Positions 26,076-35,030 of a stretch of 64,000 nt of DNA are shown here, in pieces. A model generated the notes under the pieces. It searched no databases and was not told the origin of the DNA. It saw only the letters and a program-made list of their open reading frames with translations. The stretch is from Streptomyces tsukubensis (GTDB lineage Bacteria > Actinomycetota > Actinomycetes > Streptomycetales > Streptomycetaceae): positions 7,316,001-7,380,000 of the forward strand of contig NZ_CP045178.1 of assembly GCF_009296025.1 (NCBI RefSeq). The letters are read 5' to 3'. How positions within the stretch are numbered: the first letter of the stretch is position 1; the number at the start of each line of letters is the position of its first letter. Made by a program: the position numbers and the translations under genes.

Positions 26076-27098
26076 ATGGCCATGCCGCTCCGCCAGACCA
26101 TCAGGGTCGGGACGTATCTGATGGAACAGAAGCTCCGCAAGCGGACGAAGTTCCCGCTGATCGTCGAGTTGGAACCGCTTTTCGCCTGCAATCTGGCCTG
26201 TGAGGGCTGTGGGAAGATCCAGCACCCGGCAGGGGTCCTGAAGCAGCGCATGCCGGTGGCCCAGGCCGTCGGCGCCGTACTCGAATCGGGCGCACCGATG
26301 GTCTCCATCGCCGGTGGTGAGCCGCTGATGCACCCACAGATCGATGAAATCGTGCGTCAGCTCGTGGCGAAGAGGAAGTACGTCTTCCTCTGCACCAACG
26401 CCATGCTGATGCGCAAGAAGATGGAGAAGTTCACCCCGTCGCCGTATTTCGCCTTCGCCGTCCACATCGACGGCCTGAAGGAGCGGCACGACGAGTCCGT
26501 CGCGAAGGAGGGAGTGTTCGACGAGGCGGTGGCCGCCATCAAGGAGGCCAAGCGGCGTGGATTCCGTGTCACCACCAACTCGACCTTCTTCAACACGGAC
26601 ACCCCGCAGACCATCATCGAGGTACTCGACTTCCTCAATGACGATCTGCAGGTCGACGAGATGATGATCTCGCCCGCCTACGCCTACGAGAAGGCTCCCG
26701 ACCAGGAGCACTTCCTCGGGGTCGAACAGACCAGGGAACTGTTCAAGAAGGCGTTCGCCGGCGGGAACAGGGGCCGGTGGCGCCTCAACCACTCGCCGCT
26801 CTTCCTCGACTTCCTGGAGGGCAAGACCGACTACGACTGCACGGCCTGGGCGATCCCGAACTACTCGCTCTTCGGCTGGCAGCGTCCCTGCTACCTGATG
26901 AGCGACGGGTACGTCCCGACGTACCGTCAACTCATCGAGGAGACCGACTGGGACAAGTACGGCCGAGGCAAGGACCCTCGGTGTGCCAACTGCATGGCGC
27001 ACTGCGGTTACGAGCCGACCGCGGTGCTCGCCACCATGGGGTCGCTGAAGGAGTCCATCCGCGCGGCACGGGAGACCGTCTCCGGAAACCGCGGCTGA
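26076..27098 (+). CDS. hpnH: Adenosylhopane synthase HpnH (radical SAM)
   Basis: A 340-aa radical SAM enzyme that adds a 5'-deoxyadenosyl unit to diploptene, the first step of hopanoid side-chain synthesis. The iron-sulphur motif CxxxCxxC is FACNLACEGCGKI at about residues 45-52. The GGEPL motif is in SIAGGEPLMHPQ. A C-terminal Cys group (CANCMAHCGYEP) is typical of HpnH. The ATG at 26076 is preceded by AGGAGG. It is 170 bp from dxs, whereas S. coelicolor has ispG in that gap. Confidence 0.95.
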   Translation: MAMPLRQTIRVGTYLMEQKLRKRTKFPLIVELEPLFACNLACEGCGKIQHPAGVLKQRMPVAQAVGAVLESGAPMVSIAGGEPLMHPQIDEIVRQLVAKRKYVFLCTNAMLMRKKMEKFTPSPYFAFAVHIDGLKERHDESVAKEGVFDEAVAAIKEAKRRGFRVTTNSTFFNTDTPQTIIEVLDFLNDDLQVDEMMISPAYAYEKAPDQEHFLGVEQTRELFKKAFAGGNRGRWRLNHSPLFLDFLEGKTDYDCTAWAIPNYSLFGWQRPCYLMSDGYVPTYRQLIEETDWDKYGRGKDPRCANCMAHCGYEPTAVLATMGSLKESIRAARETVSGNRG

Positions 27099-27112
27099 TC
27101 GCGTGACGCGGG

Positions 27113-27139
27113 GGCCGGCCCCCTCCGGGGGAGTCGGCC
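27113..27139 (+). terminator. Hairpin in the hpnH-dxs gap
   Basis: GGCCGGCCCCC pairs with GGGGGAGTCGGCC around a TCC loop (27113-27139), directly after hpnH. It may attenuate transcription or stabilise the upstream mRNA end. Confidence 0.5.
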
Positions 27140-27224
27140 CTGTCCGGCCTCAGGGCCGCGTGACCGCCGAGGGTCACCCGACAGCCTCTCCGGCCACCGC
27201 CACGAGCTGTAACGGCTCATCGCC

Positions 27225-27237
27225 CTCACGACGTGAG
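27225..27237. promoter_or_regulatory. Palindrome upstream of dxs
   Basis: CTCACGACGTGAG is a perfect 6+6 bp inverted repeat with a single central base. It lies 31 bp before the dxs start codon and could be an operator at an internal promoter. The regulator is unknown. Confidence 0.4.
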
Positions 27238-27268
27238 CCGAACGTCCCCATGAGAGGGGGGCCCGAGC

Positions 27269-29191
27269 GTGACACTGCTTGAAACCATCCGGGGGCCGCG
27301 CGACCTGAAGGCGCTGGGGCAGGAGGAGGTCCGTGAACTGGCCGCGGAGATCAGAGAGTTCCTGATCCAGGCGGTGTCCAAGACCGGCGGCCACCTCGGC
27401 CCCAACCTGGGGGTGGTGGAACTCACCCTCGCCCTCCACCGCGTCTTCGAGTCGCCCCGCGACCGCATCCTGTGGGACACCGGCCACCAGAGCTACGTCC
27501 ACAAACTGCTCACCGGGCGCCAGGACTTCTCCAAGCTCCGCAAGAAGGGCGGCCTCTCCGGCTACCCCTCGCGCGCCGAGTCCGAGCACGACGTCATCGA
27601 GAACTCGCACGCCTCCACCGTCCTCGGCTGGGCCGACGGGCTCGCCAAGGCCCGTGACGTACAAGGCATGCAGGGGCACGTCGTCGCCGTCACCGGCGAC
27701 GGAGCCCTCACCGGCGGGATGGCCTGGGAGGCGCTGAACAACATCGCCGCCGCCAAGGACCAGCCCCTGATCATCGTCGTCAACGACAACGAGCGCTCCT
27801 ACGCGCCGACCATCGGCGGCCTCGCCGACCACCTCGCCACCCTGCGCGTCACCAACGGTTACGAGAAGGTCCTCGCCTGGGGCAAGGACGTACTCGACCG
27901 CACCCCCGTCGTCGGCAGACCGCTCTACGAGTCGCTGCACGGCGCGAAGAAGGGGTTCAAGGACGCCTTCGCGCCGCAGGGCATGTTCGAGGACCTGGGC
28001 CTCAAGTACCTCGGCCCCTTCGACGGCCATGACATGGAGGCGGTCGAGTCGGGGCTGCGCCGCGCCGCCCGGTTCGAGGGCCCCGTCATCGTGCACTGCA
28101 TCACCGAGAAGGGCAGGGGCTACGAGCCCGCCCTGCGGCACGACGCCGACCGCTTCCACACGGTCCTCGCGATGGACCCGCTGACCTGCGAACCCCTCAC
28201 ACCGTCAGGGCCGCCCTCGTGGACCTCCGTGTTCAGCGACGAACTGGTCAGGATCGCCGAGGAACGCGACGACATCGTCGCCCTGACGGCCGCCATGCTC
28301 GACCCCGTGGGGCTCACGCCCTTCGCTGAGCGGTTCCCCGACAGGATCTGGGACGTCGGCATCGCCGAGCAGCACGCCACCGTCACCGCCGCGGGACTCG
28401 CGACCGGCGGGCTGCACCCCGTCGTCGCCCTGTACGCCACCTTCCTCAACCGGGCCTTCGACCAACTGCTGATGGACGTGGCCCTGCACAAGTGCGGCGT
28501 CACCTTCGTCCTCGACCGGGCGGGTGTCACAGGGGCCGACGGCGCCTCCCACAACGGCATGTGGGACATGTCCGTACTCCAGGTGGTGCCCGGCCTCAGG
28601 ATCGCGGCGCCCCGCGACGCCGGCCAGCTCCGCGCCCAGTTGCGTGAGGCCGTCGACGTCCACGACGCCCCCACCCTCGTGCGCTATCCCAAGGAGTCCG
28701 TGGGCGAGGATATCCCCGCCGTCGGCACGGTCGGCTCCATGGACGTCCTGCACCGCGCGGAGAGCGCCGAAGTGCTGCTGGTCGCCGTCGGTGTGATGGC
28801 CCCCGTCTGTCTCCAGGCGGCGCGGCTCCTCCAGGACCGCGGGATCGGCGCCACCGTCGTCGACCCCCGCTGGGTCAAACCCGTCGACCCCGAACTGCCC
28901 GCGCTCGCCGCGGCACACCGACTGGTGGCCGTGGTCGAGGACAACAGCCGTGCCTCGGGTGTGGGCGCGGCGGTCGCACTGGCCCTCGGCGACGCCGAGG
29001 TCGACGTGCCGGTGCGGCTCTTCGGCATCCCCGACCAGTTCCTCGCGCACGGCAAGCGCGGCGAACTGCTCGCCGATCTCGGACTCACCCCCGTGGAGAT
29101 CGCGGGGCGGATCGGGGCCACCCTGGACCGCAAGGGGGCCGGGGCGGAGACCGGGGCCACCCTGGACCGTAAGGAGAACGAAGAAGCATGA
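27269..29191 (+). CDS. dxs: 1-deoxy-D-xylulose-5-phosphate synthase
   Basis: A 640-aa thiamine-diphosphate enzyme that condenses pyruvate and glyceraldehyde 3-phosphate in the first step of the MEP pathway. The ThDP-binding motif is [16 protein letters not shown] near residues 145-160, and the substrate His is in [12 protein letters not shown]. The transketolase-like domain has [18 protein letters not shown]-terminal in-frame duplication repeats GATLDRK twice (29112-29134 and 29152-29174 in DNA). The GTG at 27269 has a purine-rich GAGAGGGGGG upstream. It overlaps the aminotransferase by 4 nt (ATGA). It is probably a second, hopanoid-dedicated dxs copy, as in other Streptomyces. Confidence 0.95.
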   Translation: MTLLETIRGPRDLKALGQEEVRELAAEIREFLIQAVSKTGGHLGPNLGVVELTLALHRVFESPRDRILWDTGHQSYVHKLLTGRQDFSKLRKKGGLSGYPSRAESEHDVIENSHASTVLGWADGLAKARDVQGMQGHVVAVTGDGALTGGMAWEALNNIAAAKDQPLIIVVNDNERSYAPTIGGLADHLATLRVTNGYEKVLAWGKDVLDRTPVVGRPLYESLHGAKKGFKDAFAPQGMFEDLGLKYLGPFDGHDMEAVESGLRRAARFEGPVIVHCITEKGRGYEPALRHDADRFHTVLAMDPLTCEPLTPSGPPSWTSVFSDELVRIAEERDDIVALTAAMLDPVGLTPFAERFPDRIWDVGIAEQHATVTAAGLATGGLHPVVALYATFLNRAFDQLLMDVALHKCGVTFVLDRAGVTGADGASHNGMWDMSVLQVVPGLRIAAPRDAGQLRAQLREAVDVHDAPTLVRYPKESVGEDIPAVGTVGSMDVLHRAESAEVLLVAVGVMAPVCLQAARLLQDRGIGATVVDPRWVKPVDPELPALAAAHRLVAVVEDNSRASGVGAAVALALGDAEVDVPVRLFGIPDQFLAHGKRGELLADLGLTPVEIAGRIGATLDRKGAGAETGATLDRKENEEA

Positions 29192-30615
29192 CGATCGGCA
29201 CCAGTGGCACCACCGGTGAGGAGAGCGGCGCGGCGACGAAGGGGTTCGACCTCGCCACGCTGCTCGCGGAGCGCGGCGGCGAACGCTATGACCTGCACAC
29301 GCGCTACCTCAACCACCAGCTCCCGCGCATGCTGCACACCATCGGCTTCGACAAGGTCTACCAGCGTGCGGAGGGCGCCTACTTCTGGGACGAGGACGGC
29401 AACGACTACCTCGACATGCTCGCCGGCTTCGGCGTCATGGGACTGGGCCGTCACCACCCCGTCGTACGCAAGGCGCTGCACGACGTACTCGACGCCTCGC
29501 TGGCCGACCTGACCAGGTTCGACTGCCAGCCGCTGCCCGGCCTGCTCGCCGAGAAGCTGCTCGCGCACAGCCCCCACCTGGACCGGGTGTTCTTCGGCAA
29601 CAGCGGCACCGAGGCCGTGGAGACCGCGCTGAAGTTCGCACGGTTCGCCACGGGCAGGAAACGTGTTCTGTACTGCACGCACGCCTTCCACGGTCTGACC
29701 ACGGGGTCCCTCTCCGTCAACGGGGAGAAGGGGTTCAGGGAGGGCTTCGCGCCGCTGCTGCCCGACACACCGATTCCGTTGGGCGACCTGGACGCGCTGG
29801 AGAAGGAGCTGAAGCGGGGCGACGTCGCCGGGCTCATCGTCGAACCCATCCAGGGCAAGGGCGTGCACACCACCCCGCCCGGCTATCTGCGCGCGGCCCA
29901 GGAACTCTTGCGCAAGCACAAGGCGCTGCTGATCGCCGACGAGGTGCAGACGGGGCTCGGCCGGACGGGCGACTTCTACGCCTACCAGCACGAGGAAGGT
30001 GTCGAACCCGATCTCGTCTGCGTCGCCAAATCACTCTCCGGCGGATATGTGCCGGTCAGCGCCACGCTCGGCAAGGACTGGATCTTCAAGAAGGTCTACT
30101 CGTCGATGGACCGGGTCCTCGTCCACTCCGCCAGTTTCGGCGCCAACGCCCAGGCGATGGCGGCGGGGCTCGCCGTGCTCGGCGCGATGGAGGACGAGAA
30201 CATCGTCGCCAACGCCCGCAGCTCCGGCGAACTGCTGAGGAACCGTCTCGCGGAGCTGATCCCGCGCTACGAACTGCTCGCCGATGTCCGCGGGCGCGGC
30301 CTCATGATCGGCATCGAGTTCGGCAGGCCCGACTCGCTCAAGCTCCGCAGCCGCTGGACGGTGCTCCAGGCGGCGCGCAAGGGACTGTTCGCGCAGATGG
30401 TGGTGGTGCCGCTGCTCCAGAAACACCGCATCCTCACCCAGGTCTCCGGCGACCACCTCGAAGTGATCAAGCTGATCCCGCCGCTGGTCATCGGCGAGCG
30501 CGAGGTGGACAGGTTCGTGGCGGCGTTCACCGCCGTCATGGACGACGCGCACAACGGCGGACTGATGTGGGACTTCGGGAAGAATCTGATGAAGCAGGCC
30601 GTCGCCAACCGCTGA
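29188..30615 (+). CDS. hpnO: Class III aminotransferase, HpnO type
   Basis: A 475-aa PLP-dependent class III aminotransferase. The PLP Lys is in [12 protein letters not shown], the phosphate-binding segment is [17 protein letters not shown], and the Asp contacting the ring nitrogen is in [15 protein letters not shown]. By position and family it should transaminate the hopanoid C35 aldehyde to aminobacteriohopanetriol, the product known from S. coelicolor. It is longer than typical acetylornithine transaminases (about 400 aa) by an N-terminal extension of about 60 residues. A hairpin with a T-run ends the operon 20 bp later. Confidence 0.88.
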   Translation: MTIGTSGTTGEESGAATKGFDLATLLAERGGERYDLHTRYLNHQLPRMLHTIGFDKVYQRAEGAYFWDEDGNDYLDMLAGFGVMGLGRHHPVVRKALHDVLDASLADLTRFDCQPLPGLLAEKLLAHSPHLDRVFFGNSGTEAVETALKFARFATGRKRVLYCTHAFHGLTTGSLSVNGEKGFREGFAPLLPDTPIPLGDLDALEKELKRGDVAGLIVEPIQGKGVHTTPPGYLRAAQELLRKHKALLIADEVQTGLGRTGDFYAYQHEEGVEPDLVCVAKSLSGGYVPVSATLGKDWIFKKVYSSMDRVLVHSASFGANAQAMAAGLAVLGAMEDENIVANARSSGELLRNRLAELIPRYELLADVRGRGLMIGIEFGRPDSLKLRSRWTVLQAARKGLFAQMVVVPLLQKHRILTQVSGDHLEVIKLIPPLVIGEREVDRFVAAFTAVMDDAHNGGLMWDFGKNLMKQAVANR

Positions 30616-30635
30616 CCCCCTTCGCGCGCCGGATC

Positions 30636-30679
30636 GGGCCGGGCCGCCTCCACCCACAGGGGGTGGGCCCGGCCCTTTT
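30636..30679 (+). terminator. Rho-independent terminator of the hopanoid operon
   Basis: GGGCCGGGCC (30636-30645) pairs perfectly with GGCCCGGCCC (30666-30675) and is followed directly by TTTT. It lies 20 bp after the aminotransferase stop. Confidence 0.85.
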
Positions 30680-30712
30680 GCCTGCGAGGCAATAAATTTG
30701 CCCGTGAGGAAA
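30678..30712. promoter_or_regulatory. Tandem palindromic operator before the XRE-cupin gene
   Basis: TTGCCTGCGAGGCAA (30678-30692) is a near-perfect palindrome. A second, weaker copy TTGCCCGTGAGGAAA (30698-30712) follows exactly 20 bp later, on the same helix face. The pair ends 21 bp before the ATG of the XRE-cupin regulator, which suggests autoregulation. Confidence 0.55.
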
Positions 30713-30733
30713 GGTTCTGGCTGAATCGACGGT

Positions 30734-31543
30734 ATGAGTCCCGTCGATTCCGTCGATTCCGTCGATCCCGTCGATTCCGTCGATTCCGGCGGTCGTCCCG
30801 CTGATCCCCTCGGTGCGGTCGGTCCAGCCGATTCTCTCGGTCCCGCGGATCCGGTCGATCCCGTCGGCCCCGTCGATCCCGTCGGCCCCGTCGCGCCGGA
30901 GCCCGGCGTCGAGGCCGACGCGCCCTCCGACGCTCAGGGCGAGACCTCGGCCGGCCTCGGTGAGCTGCCCGCCGTCGCTCCCAAACTACGCGAACTGCGC
31001 CGCACGGCCGGGCTGACCCTGGAAGCGGCGGCCCGCGCGGCCAGCCTCTCCCCGGCCCACCTCTCGCGGCTGGAGACGGGCCGACGCCAGCCGTCCCTGC
31101 CCATGTTGCTCGCGCTCTCCAGGACCTACGGTACGACCGTCTCCGAACTCCTGGGCGAGAGCACCGCGGACCGGGACGCCGTGGTCCGCGGCGGGGACAC
31201 GGAGCCCACCCGCGCGGGCGGCTGGACCTACTGGCAGGCGGGCGGCCAGGGACGCGGCATGCAGACGCTGCGCGTCCACGTCCCGCACGGGGCCCAGGGC
31301 GACATGGTGCGGGTGCACCCGGGCGAGGAATGGCTCTACGTACTGGGCGGCCGGCTCAGGCTGCGCCTCGGTGACAGTACGCATGTCCTCAAGCCGGGGG
31401 ACAGCGCCCACTTCGACTCGCTCACCCCGCACCGGATCGCCGCCGCCGACCAGGGCGGCGCCGATCTCCTCTTCGTCCACACCCTCATGCAGAGCCCCGT
31501 CACCGCGCTGTGTCTCGGCGACGGCAACCCGGGAGGCGCCTGA
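30734..31543 (+). CDS. XRE-family regulator with C-terminal cupin domain
   Basis: A 269-aa transcription regulator. Residues about 78-135 form a Cro/CI-type helix-turn-helix (LRELRRTAGLTLEAAARAASLSPAHLSRLETG), and residues about 190-265 form a cupin (VRVHPGEEWLYVLGGRLRLRLG ... LKPGDSAHF), the usual HTH-cupin layout of small-molecule-sensing regulators. The first 60 residues are a low-complexity Val-Asp-Ser/Pro repeat, encoded by a GTCGATTCC-like minisatellite starting at the start codon. Its place immediately after the hopanoid operon matches SCO6770 of S. coelicolor. It shares a base with the next gene (TGATG). Confidence 0.85.
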   Translation: MSPVDSVDSVDPVDSVDSGGRPADPLGAVGPADSLGPADPVDPVGPVDPVGPVAPEPGVEADAPSDAQGETSAGLGELPAVAPKLRELRRTAGLTLEAAARAASLSPAHLSRLETGRRQPSLPMLLALSRTYGTTVSELLGESTADRDAVVRGGDTEPTRAGGWTYWQAGGQGRGMQTLRVHVPHGAQGDMVRVHPGEEWLYVLGGRLRLRLGDSTHVLKPGDSAHFDSLTPHRIAAADQGGADLLFVHTLMQSPVTALCLGDGNPGGA

Positions 31544-31872
31544 TGTCCGACGCGAGCACGAACGACGAAAGGACCGCGAGCACGAACGACGAAAGGACCG
31601 CGACGGCCGGCGGGACCCCGGCCGCGGGCGCCACGCCCCTGACCGACGCCACTCCTGGGCAGGGCGCCGACGCCAGCACCGGACAGGGAGACCCCGTGGC
31701 TCCGATGCGGGAGGAGCCCGCCCCGATGCGCGTGGAGCCCGTCAAGAGCCGTTCGATCGAGGACAAGCTGCCGCGCGGCCTGTGGGTACGGCTGTTCGCC
31801 TACATCATCGCGGGCCATCTCGTCGCCGCGTTCCTGTACCTGCTCTTCACCCTCGGGGAGCACAGCCAGTGA
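31543..31872 (+). CDS. Small membrane protein, SCO6771-like (DUF6126-like)
   Basis: A 109-aa protein. The first 70 residues are low-complexity, including a perfect in-frame duplication (STNDERTA twice, from a 24-bp DNA repeat starting near 31553). The C-terminal 40 residues (KLPRGLWVRLFAYIIAGHLVAAFLYLLFTLGEHSQ region) form one membrane helix and look like the conserved part of the small family found at this place in Streptomyces hopanoid loci. The ATG overlaps the XRE-cupin stop, so the pair is co-translated. It may anchor or modulate the regulator; no function is known. Confidence 0.75.
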   Translation: MSDASTNDERTASTNDERTATAGGTPAAGATPLTDATPGQGADASTGQGDPVAPMREEPAPMRVEPVKSRSIEDKLPRGLWVRLFAYIIAGHLVAAFLYLLFTLGEHSQ

Positions 31873-31926
31873 CACCGTCCGGGCACGCGGTCGCTGACGC
31901 GGTACGCGCCCCGCGAGTGCCGTGGC

Positions 31927-32730
31927 TCAGCTCTCCACGAGCTGCCCGCGCAACGTCCCGCGCAGCTCCGGGGTCAGTCCCAGGCCTTCCTCGAAGTAGC
32001 GGTCCGTGGAGCCCCAGGTCTCCTCGATGGTCTCCAGCGCCGCGTGCAGGTACTCCGCGCGGGCCTCGAAGAGGGGATTGAGCAGCTCCATCACCTCGGG
32101 CGACATACCGCCGGGCGCGTCGCTGTCCCGCCGCACCTTGTAGCGGCGGTGCGGGGCGTTCGACTTGAGGTAGTCCTCCTCGATGGCCCCGGGCTCGGCC
32201 CCGACCGCCAGCAGGACGATCGCGATGGACATGCCCGCACGGTCCTTGCCCGCCGCGCAGTGCAGCAGCGCGGGCACACTGTCGCCCGCCAGCGCGCGGA
32301 GCAGTTCACCGTGTTGCGCGGTCTTCTCCGTGATCACCGACCGGTAGGTGTCCGTCATCCGGGTCGCCGCCCTGCCGTCGCCGAGCAACGCGTGCAACTG
32401 GCCGATGTCGCCGTTCCGTACCAGCTTCCAGAACCCCGCGCCGTCCGCCGGGTCGTTCAGCGGCATGCTGACATTGCGTACGCCGGGCAGGTCAACGTCC
32501 TTGCCCTCAAGGGCCTGGTCCGCCGCGTTGCGGAAGTCGAAGACGGTGTGCAGGCCGAGCGACGACAGGAAAGCGGTGTCGGAGGCGGTGGCGTGTGCGA
32601 GATGGCCGCTGCGGAAGAGCCGCCCCGCCCTGACCCGCCCGCCGTCCACGGTCGGTATTCCGCCCACATCACGGAAGTTGCGTACGGCTTCCAGCTCGGG
32701 CTCTGCCTGCGGCGGGACCTGCTGTGTCAC
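31927..32730 (-). CDS. Tyrosine-protein phosphatase
   Basis: A 267-aa phosphatase of the IphP/tyrosine phosphatase type. The P-loop CX5R is HCAAGKDRAG near residues 165-174. The opening LEAVRNFRDVGGIPTVDGGRVRAGRLFRSGHLAHAT is the family signature. It hydrolyses phosphotyrosine or phosphoinositide-like substrates. The GTG at 32730 was chosen because AAGGAG lies 6 nt upstream and the family N-terminus begins there; the longer frame adds an Arg-rich extension. It is convergent with the SCO6771-like gene, 54 bp away. Confidence 0.88.
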   Translation of the reverse strand: MTQQVPPQAEPELEAVRNFRDVGGIPTVDGGRVRAGRLFRSGHLAHATASDTAFLSSLGLHTVFDFRNAADQALEGKDVDLPGVRNVSMPLNDPADGAGFWKLVRNGDIGQLHALLGDGRAATRMTDTYRSVITEKTAQHGELLRALAGDSVPALLHCAAGKDRAGMSIAIVLLAVGAEPGAIEEDYLKSNAPHRRYKVRRDSDAPGGMSPEVMELLNPLFEARAEYLHAALETIEETWGSTDRYFEEGLGLTPELRGTLRGQLVES

Positions 32731-33035
32731 GGGGGCTCCTTCCATTCGGCCCCCGGCGCTCCTCGCAGGTCGGGCGGCGCACCCGACCCTACGACACCAC
32801 TTCCGCGGCCGGACAGGCCCGTGAGGGCCCCGGGTGAGCAGCGTCATAGCCGTGACGCTCCGTGGCGAATGGCGCGAGGTGAATTCGTTCCGCCGTCTCC
32901 ATTACGGAGATCCGGAATGGACGGAGTGTGACCGCTTTCCATTGAAAAGATCAAGGAATTCAATGGGATGGGTGAATTCGCAGCTTGTCTCCGGCCATTC
33001 CGCTCGTTTACGGTCACCGTCAATCCGGCCGGAAC
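32731..33035. other. Divergent intergenic region, phosphatase and riboswitch leader
   Basis: No gene seen. It is clearly more AT-rich than its surroundings (for example TTGAAAAGATCAAGGAATTCAATGG near 32942-32966), consistent with promoters for the phosphatase and for the riboswitch-controlled hydrolase. Confidence 0.5.
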
Positions 33036-33207
33036 GCCAAATCCTGCCGCCGACCGGAATTCTTTCACCCACCCGTACCCGGCAGGAGCGGGGGACCCAG
33101 GCAACACGCCGTGACCGGGATTTCCCCGGGCGGCTCGGGGTGAAGCCGTGTCCTCGACACGGCCGGGCACCTCCAGCCCGAACCCGACAGCTCACCTCGT
33201 AGGCGAC
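33036..33207 (+). ncRNA. ydaO/yuaA (c-di-AMP) riboswitch
   Basis: The leader of the LysM/M23 gene carries the conserved blocks of the ydaO riboswitch in the right order: GCAGGAGCGGGGGACCCA (33082-33099), GGGGTGAAGCCG (33137-33148), and CCCGAACCCGACAGCTCACC followed by TCGTAGGCG (33177-33205). This class senses cyclic di-AMP and in actinomycetes often turns off cell-wall hydrolase genes when the ligand is high. It ends 16 nt before the start codon, where a GAGAGGAA ribosome-binding site lies. Boundaries are approximate. Confidence 0.88.
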
Positions 33208-33222
33208 GGAGAGGAATTCCCC

Positions 33223-33981
33223 ATGCCCGCAACGGGTAAGCACCGTCGTTCCAGCCGCCGTCTCAGCCGTGGTCTCGCCGTCGCGACCACCGGCGGAGCC
33301 GTCGTCGCCCTGCCGCTGCTCGGCGCGGCAGGCGCCCACGCGGCCACCCCTGCCGCCGCCCCGCAGAAGGCGGAGACCACCTACTCGGTGGCCGCCGGTG
33401 ACACGCTGGCCAAGATCGCCCGCGACCACCACGTGAGCGGCGGCTGGCAGAAGCTCTACGAGGCCAACCACAAGGCGGTCGGCTCCGACCCGGCCAAGAT
33501 CAAGCCGGGCATGGAGCTGAACCTCGTGGTCGCCTCCGCCGCCAAGGCGCCGGCCACCGGCTCCACGCAGAGCGGCAGCGGCTGGCAGGCCCCGGTCAAG
33601 GCGTCCATCGGTACCGGCTACCAGGCCTCCGGCGGCAGCTGGTCCAGCGGCCACCACACCGGCATCGACTTCCTCGTCGGCTCGGGCACCTCCGTGAAGG
33701 CCGCCGCCGCCGGCACCGTCGTCGCCGCGGGCGACGGCGGCGCGTACGGCAACCAGGTCGTCGTCCACCACGCCGACGGGCACTACACCCAGTACGGCCA
33801 TCTCTCGTCGATCTCCGTCTCCGTGGGCCAACAGGTCAGCGAGGGGCAGCAGATCGCCCTCTCCGGCGCCACCGGCAACGTCACGGGGCCGCACCTGCAC
33901 TTCGAGGTCAGGACCGGCCCCGACTACGGCTCGGACATCAACCCGCTCGACTTCCTGCACCAGCACGGAGTCTCCGCCTGA
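33223..33981 (+). CDS. LysM domain M23 metallopeptidase (cell-wall hydrolase)
   Basis: A 252-aa secreted endopeptidase. Residues 1-40 are a signal peptide (KHRRSSRRLSRGLAVATTGGAVVALPLLGAAGAHA-type, cleaved after AHA). A LysM domain follows at about 53-103 (YSVAAGDTLAKIARDH), and an M23 peptidase at about 130-245. The Zn ligands are His and Asp in HHTGIDFLVG and HxH in GPHLHFEV. It should cut peptidoglycan peptide bridges outside the cell. Control by the c-di-AMP riboswitch directly upstream fits a growth- or germination-linked hydrolase. Confidence 0.92.
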   Translation: MPATGKHRRSSRRLSRGLAVATTGGAVVALPLLGAAGAHAATPAAAPQKAETTYSVAAGDTLAKIARDHHVSGGWQKLYEANHKAVGSDPAKIKPGMELNLVVASAAKAPATGSTQSGSGWQAPVKASIGTGYQASGGSWSSGHHTGIDFLVGSGTSVKAAAAGTVVAAGDGGAYGNQVVVHHADGHYTQYGHLSSISVSVGQQVSEGQQIALSGATGNVTGPHLHFEVRTGPDYGSDINPLDFLHQHGVSA

Positions 33982-34084
33982 CCTGACAGGCGCCCGATTC
34001 CCCGCCCCACCTGACGGGCGGCGGCTGGGCACACCCGCCGTGCGGGCCGGTCCTTCGGCCACGACGGATCGCCCCGCACCTCGG

Positions 34085-34120
34085 TCGCGGCCGGCCCCTT
34101 ATGCGAGGGACCGGCCGCGA
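34085..34120 (+). terminator. Terminator after the M23 gene
   Basis: TCGCGGCCGG (34085-34094) pairs perfectly with CCGGCCGCGA (34111-34120), with further partial pairing of CCC and GGG inside the loop. It lies about 100 bp after the M23 stop. Confidence 0.65.
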
Positions 34121-34159
34121 TCACGGCTGTTTCCCGCCTATTCCGTAATTGGAAGAAAC

Positions 34160-34189
34160 TTGACGGTGGCTTTTCTCACCCACCGTCAA
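34160..34189. promoter_or_regulatory. Perfect inverted repeat upstream of the SGNH hydrolase
   Basis: TTGACGGTGG (34160-34169) and CCACCGTCAA (34180-34189) form a perfect 10-bp inverted repeat with a 10-nt spacer. A third partial copy, ACGGTGGC, follows at 34199. It contains TTGACG, a good -35 hexamer, so this may be an operator over a promoter rather than a terminator. Confidence 0.45.
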
Positions 34190-34223
34190 CCTCTCCTTAC
34201 GGTGGCGTAGGTCACTTCTCCGG

Positions 34224-35030
34224 GTGAATGATGTGTGTGTGGCACAGGTATCGAGGTTTCCCAGTAATCCCGTCATTCGGTCCTACGCGGCTGTCGGCGA
34301 CAGCTTCACCGAAGGTGTAGGCGACCCGGGGCCCGGCGGTGGCTACGTCGGCTGGGCCGACAGGCTGGCGGTCCTGTTGGCCGACCGGCTCCCCGAGCAC
34401 ACCTTCCGCTACGCCAACCTCGCCGTACGCGGGAAACTGCTCGACCAGATCGTGGCCGGGCAGGTGGCCCGCGCCAAGGAACTCGCCCCCGACCTCGTGA
34501 CCTTCGCCGCGGGTGGCAACGACATGCTGCGGCCCGGCGCCGACCCGGACGACGCCGCCGAACGGTTCGAGCGGGCCGTCGCCGACCTCCGCGACTCCGT
34601 CGGCACGGTCATGGTGACCACGGGGTTCGACACCAGGGACACCCCGGTCCTGCGCCGGCTGCGCGGCAAGATCGCCACCTACAACGAACACGTACGCGCG
34701 GTGGCCGACCGGTACGGCTGCCCCGTGCTCGACCTCTGGTCCCTGAAGACGATCCAGGACCGCCGCGCCTGGGACACCGACCGGCTGCACCTCTCCGCTG
34801 AGGGCCACACCCGTGTCGCACTCCGAGCGGGCCTGGTACTCGGCCTCGAAGTTCCCGCCGACCCCGACCAGCCCTGGCCTCCACTGCCCCCGCGCGGCAC
34901 CCTCGAAGAGCGGCGCGACGACATCACCTGGGCGCGCGAGTACTTGGTGCCGTGGATCGGCAGACGGCTGCGCGGCGAGTCCTCCGGTGACCACGTGGTC
35001 GCCAAGCGGCCCGACCTGCTTCCGCTGTAG
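34224..35030 (+). CDS. SGNH/GDSL family hydrolase
   Basis: A 268-aa SGNH-fold esterase/lipase-like enzyme without a signal peptide. Block I has the nucleophile Ser in AAVGDSFTEGVGD, block III has Asn in FAAGGNDML, and block V has Asp and His in DTDRLHLSAEGH. The block II Gly is in LAVRGKLLDQ. It is probably cytoplasmic and acts on an ester or acyl group; substrate unknown. The GTG at 34224 is given, with a GTG at 34239 equally possible; neither has a strong ribosome-binding site. Confidence 0.88.
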   Translation: MNDVCVAQVSRFPSNPVIRSYAAVGDSFTEGVGDPGPGGGYVGWADRLAVLLADRLPEHTFRYANLAVRGKLLDQIVAGQVARAKELAPDLVTFAAGGNDMLRPGADPDDAAERFERAVADLRDSVGTVMVTTGFDTRDTPVLRRLRGKIATYNEHVRAVADRYGCPVLDLWSLKTIQDRRAWDTDRLHLSAEGHTRVALRAGLVLGLEVPADPDQPWPPLPPRGTLEERRDDITWAREYLVPWIGRRLRGESSGDHVVAKRPDLLPL

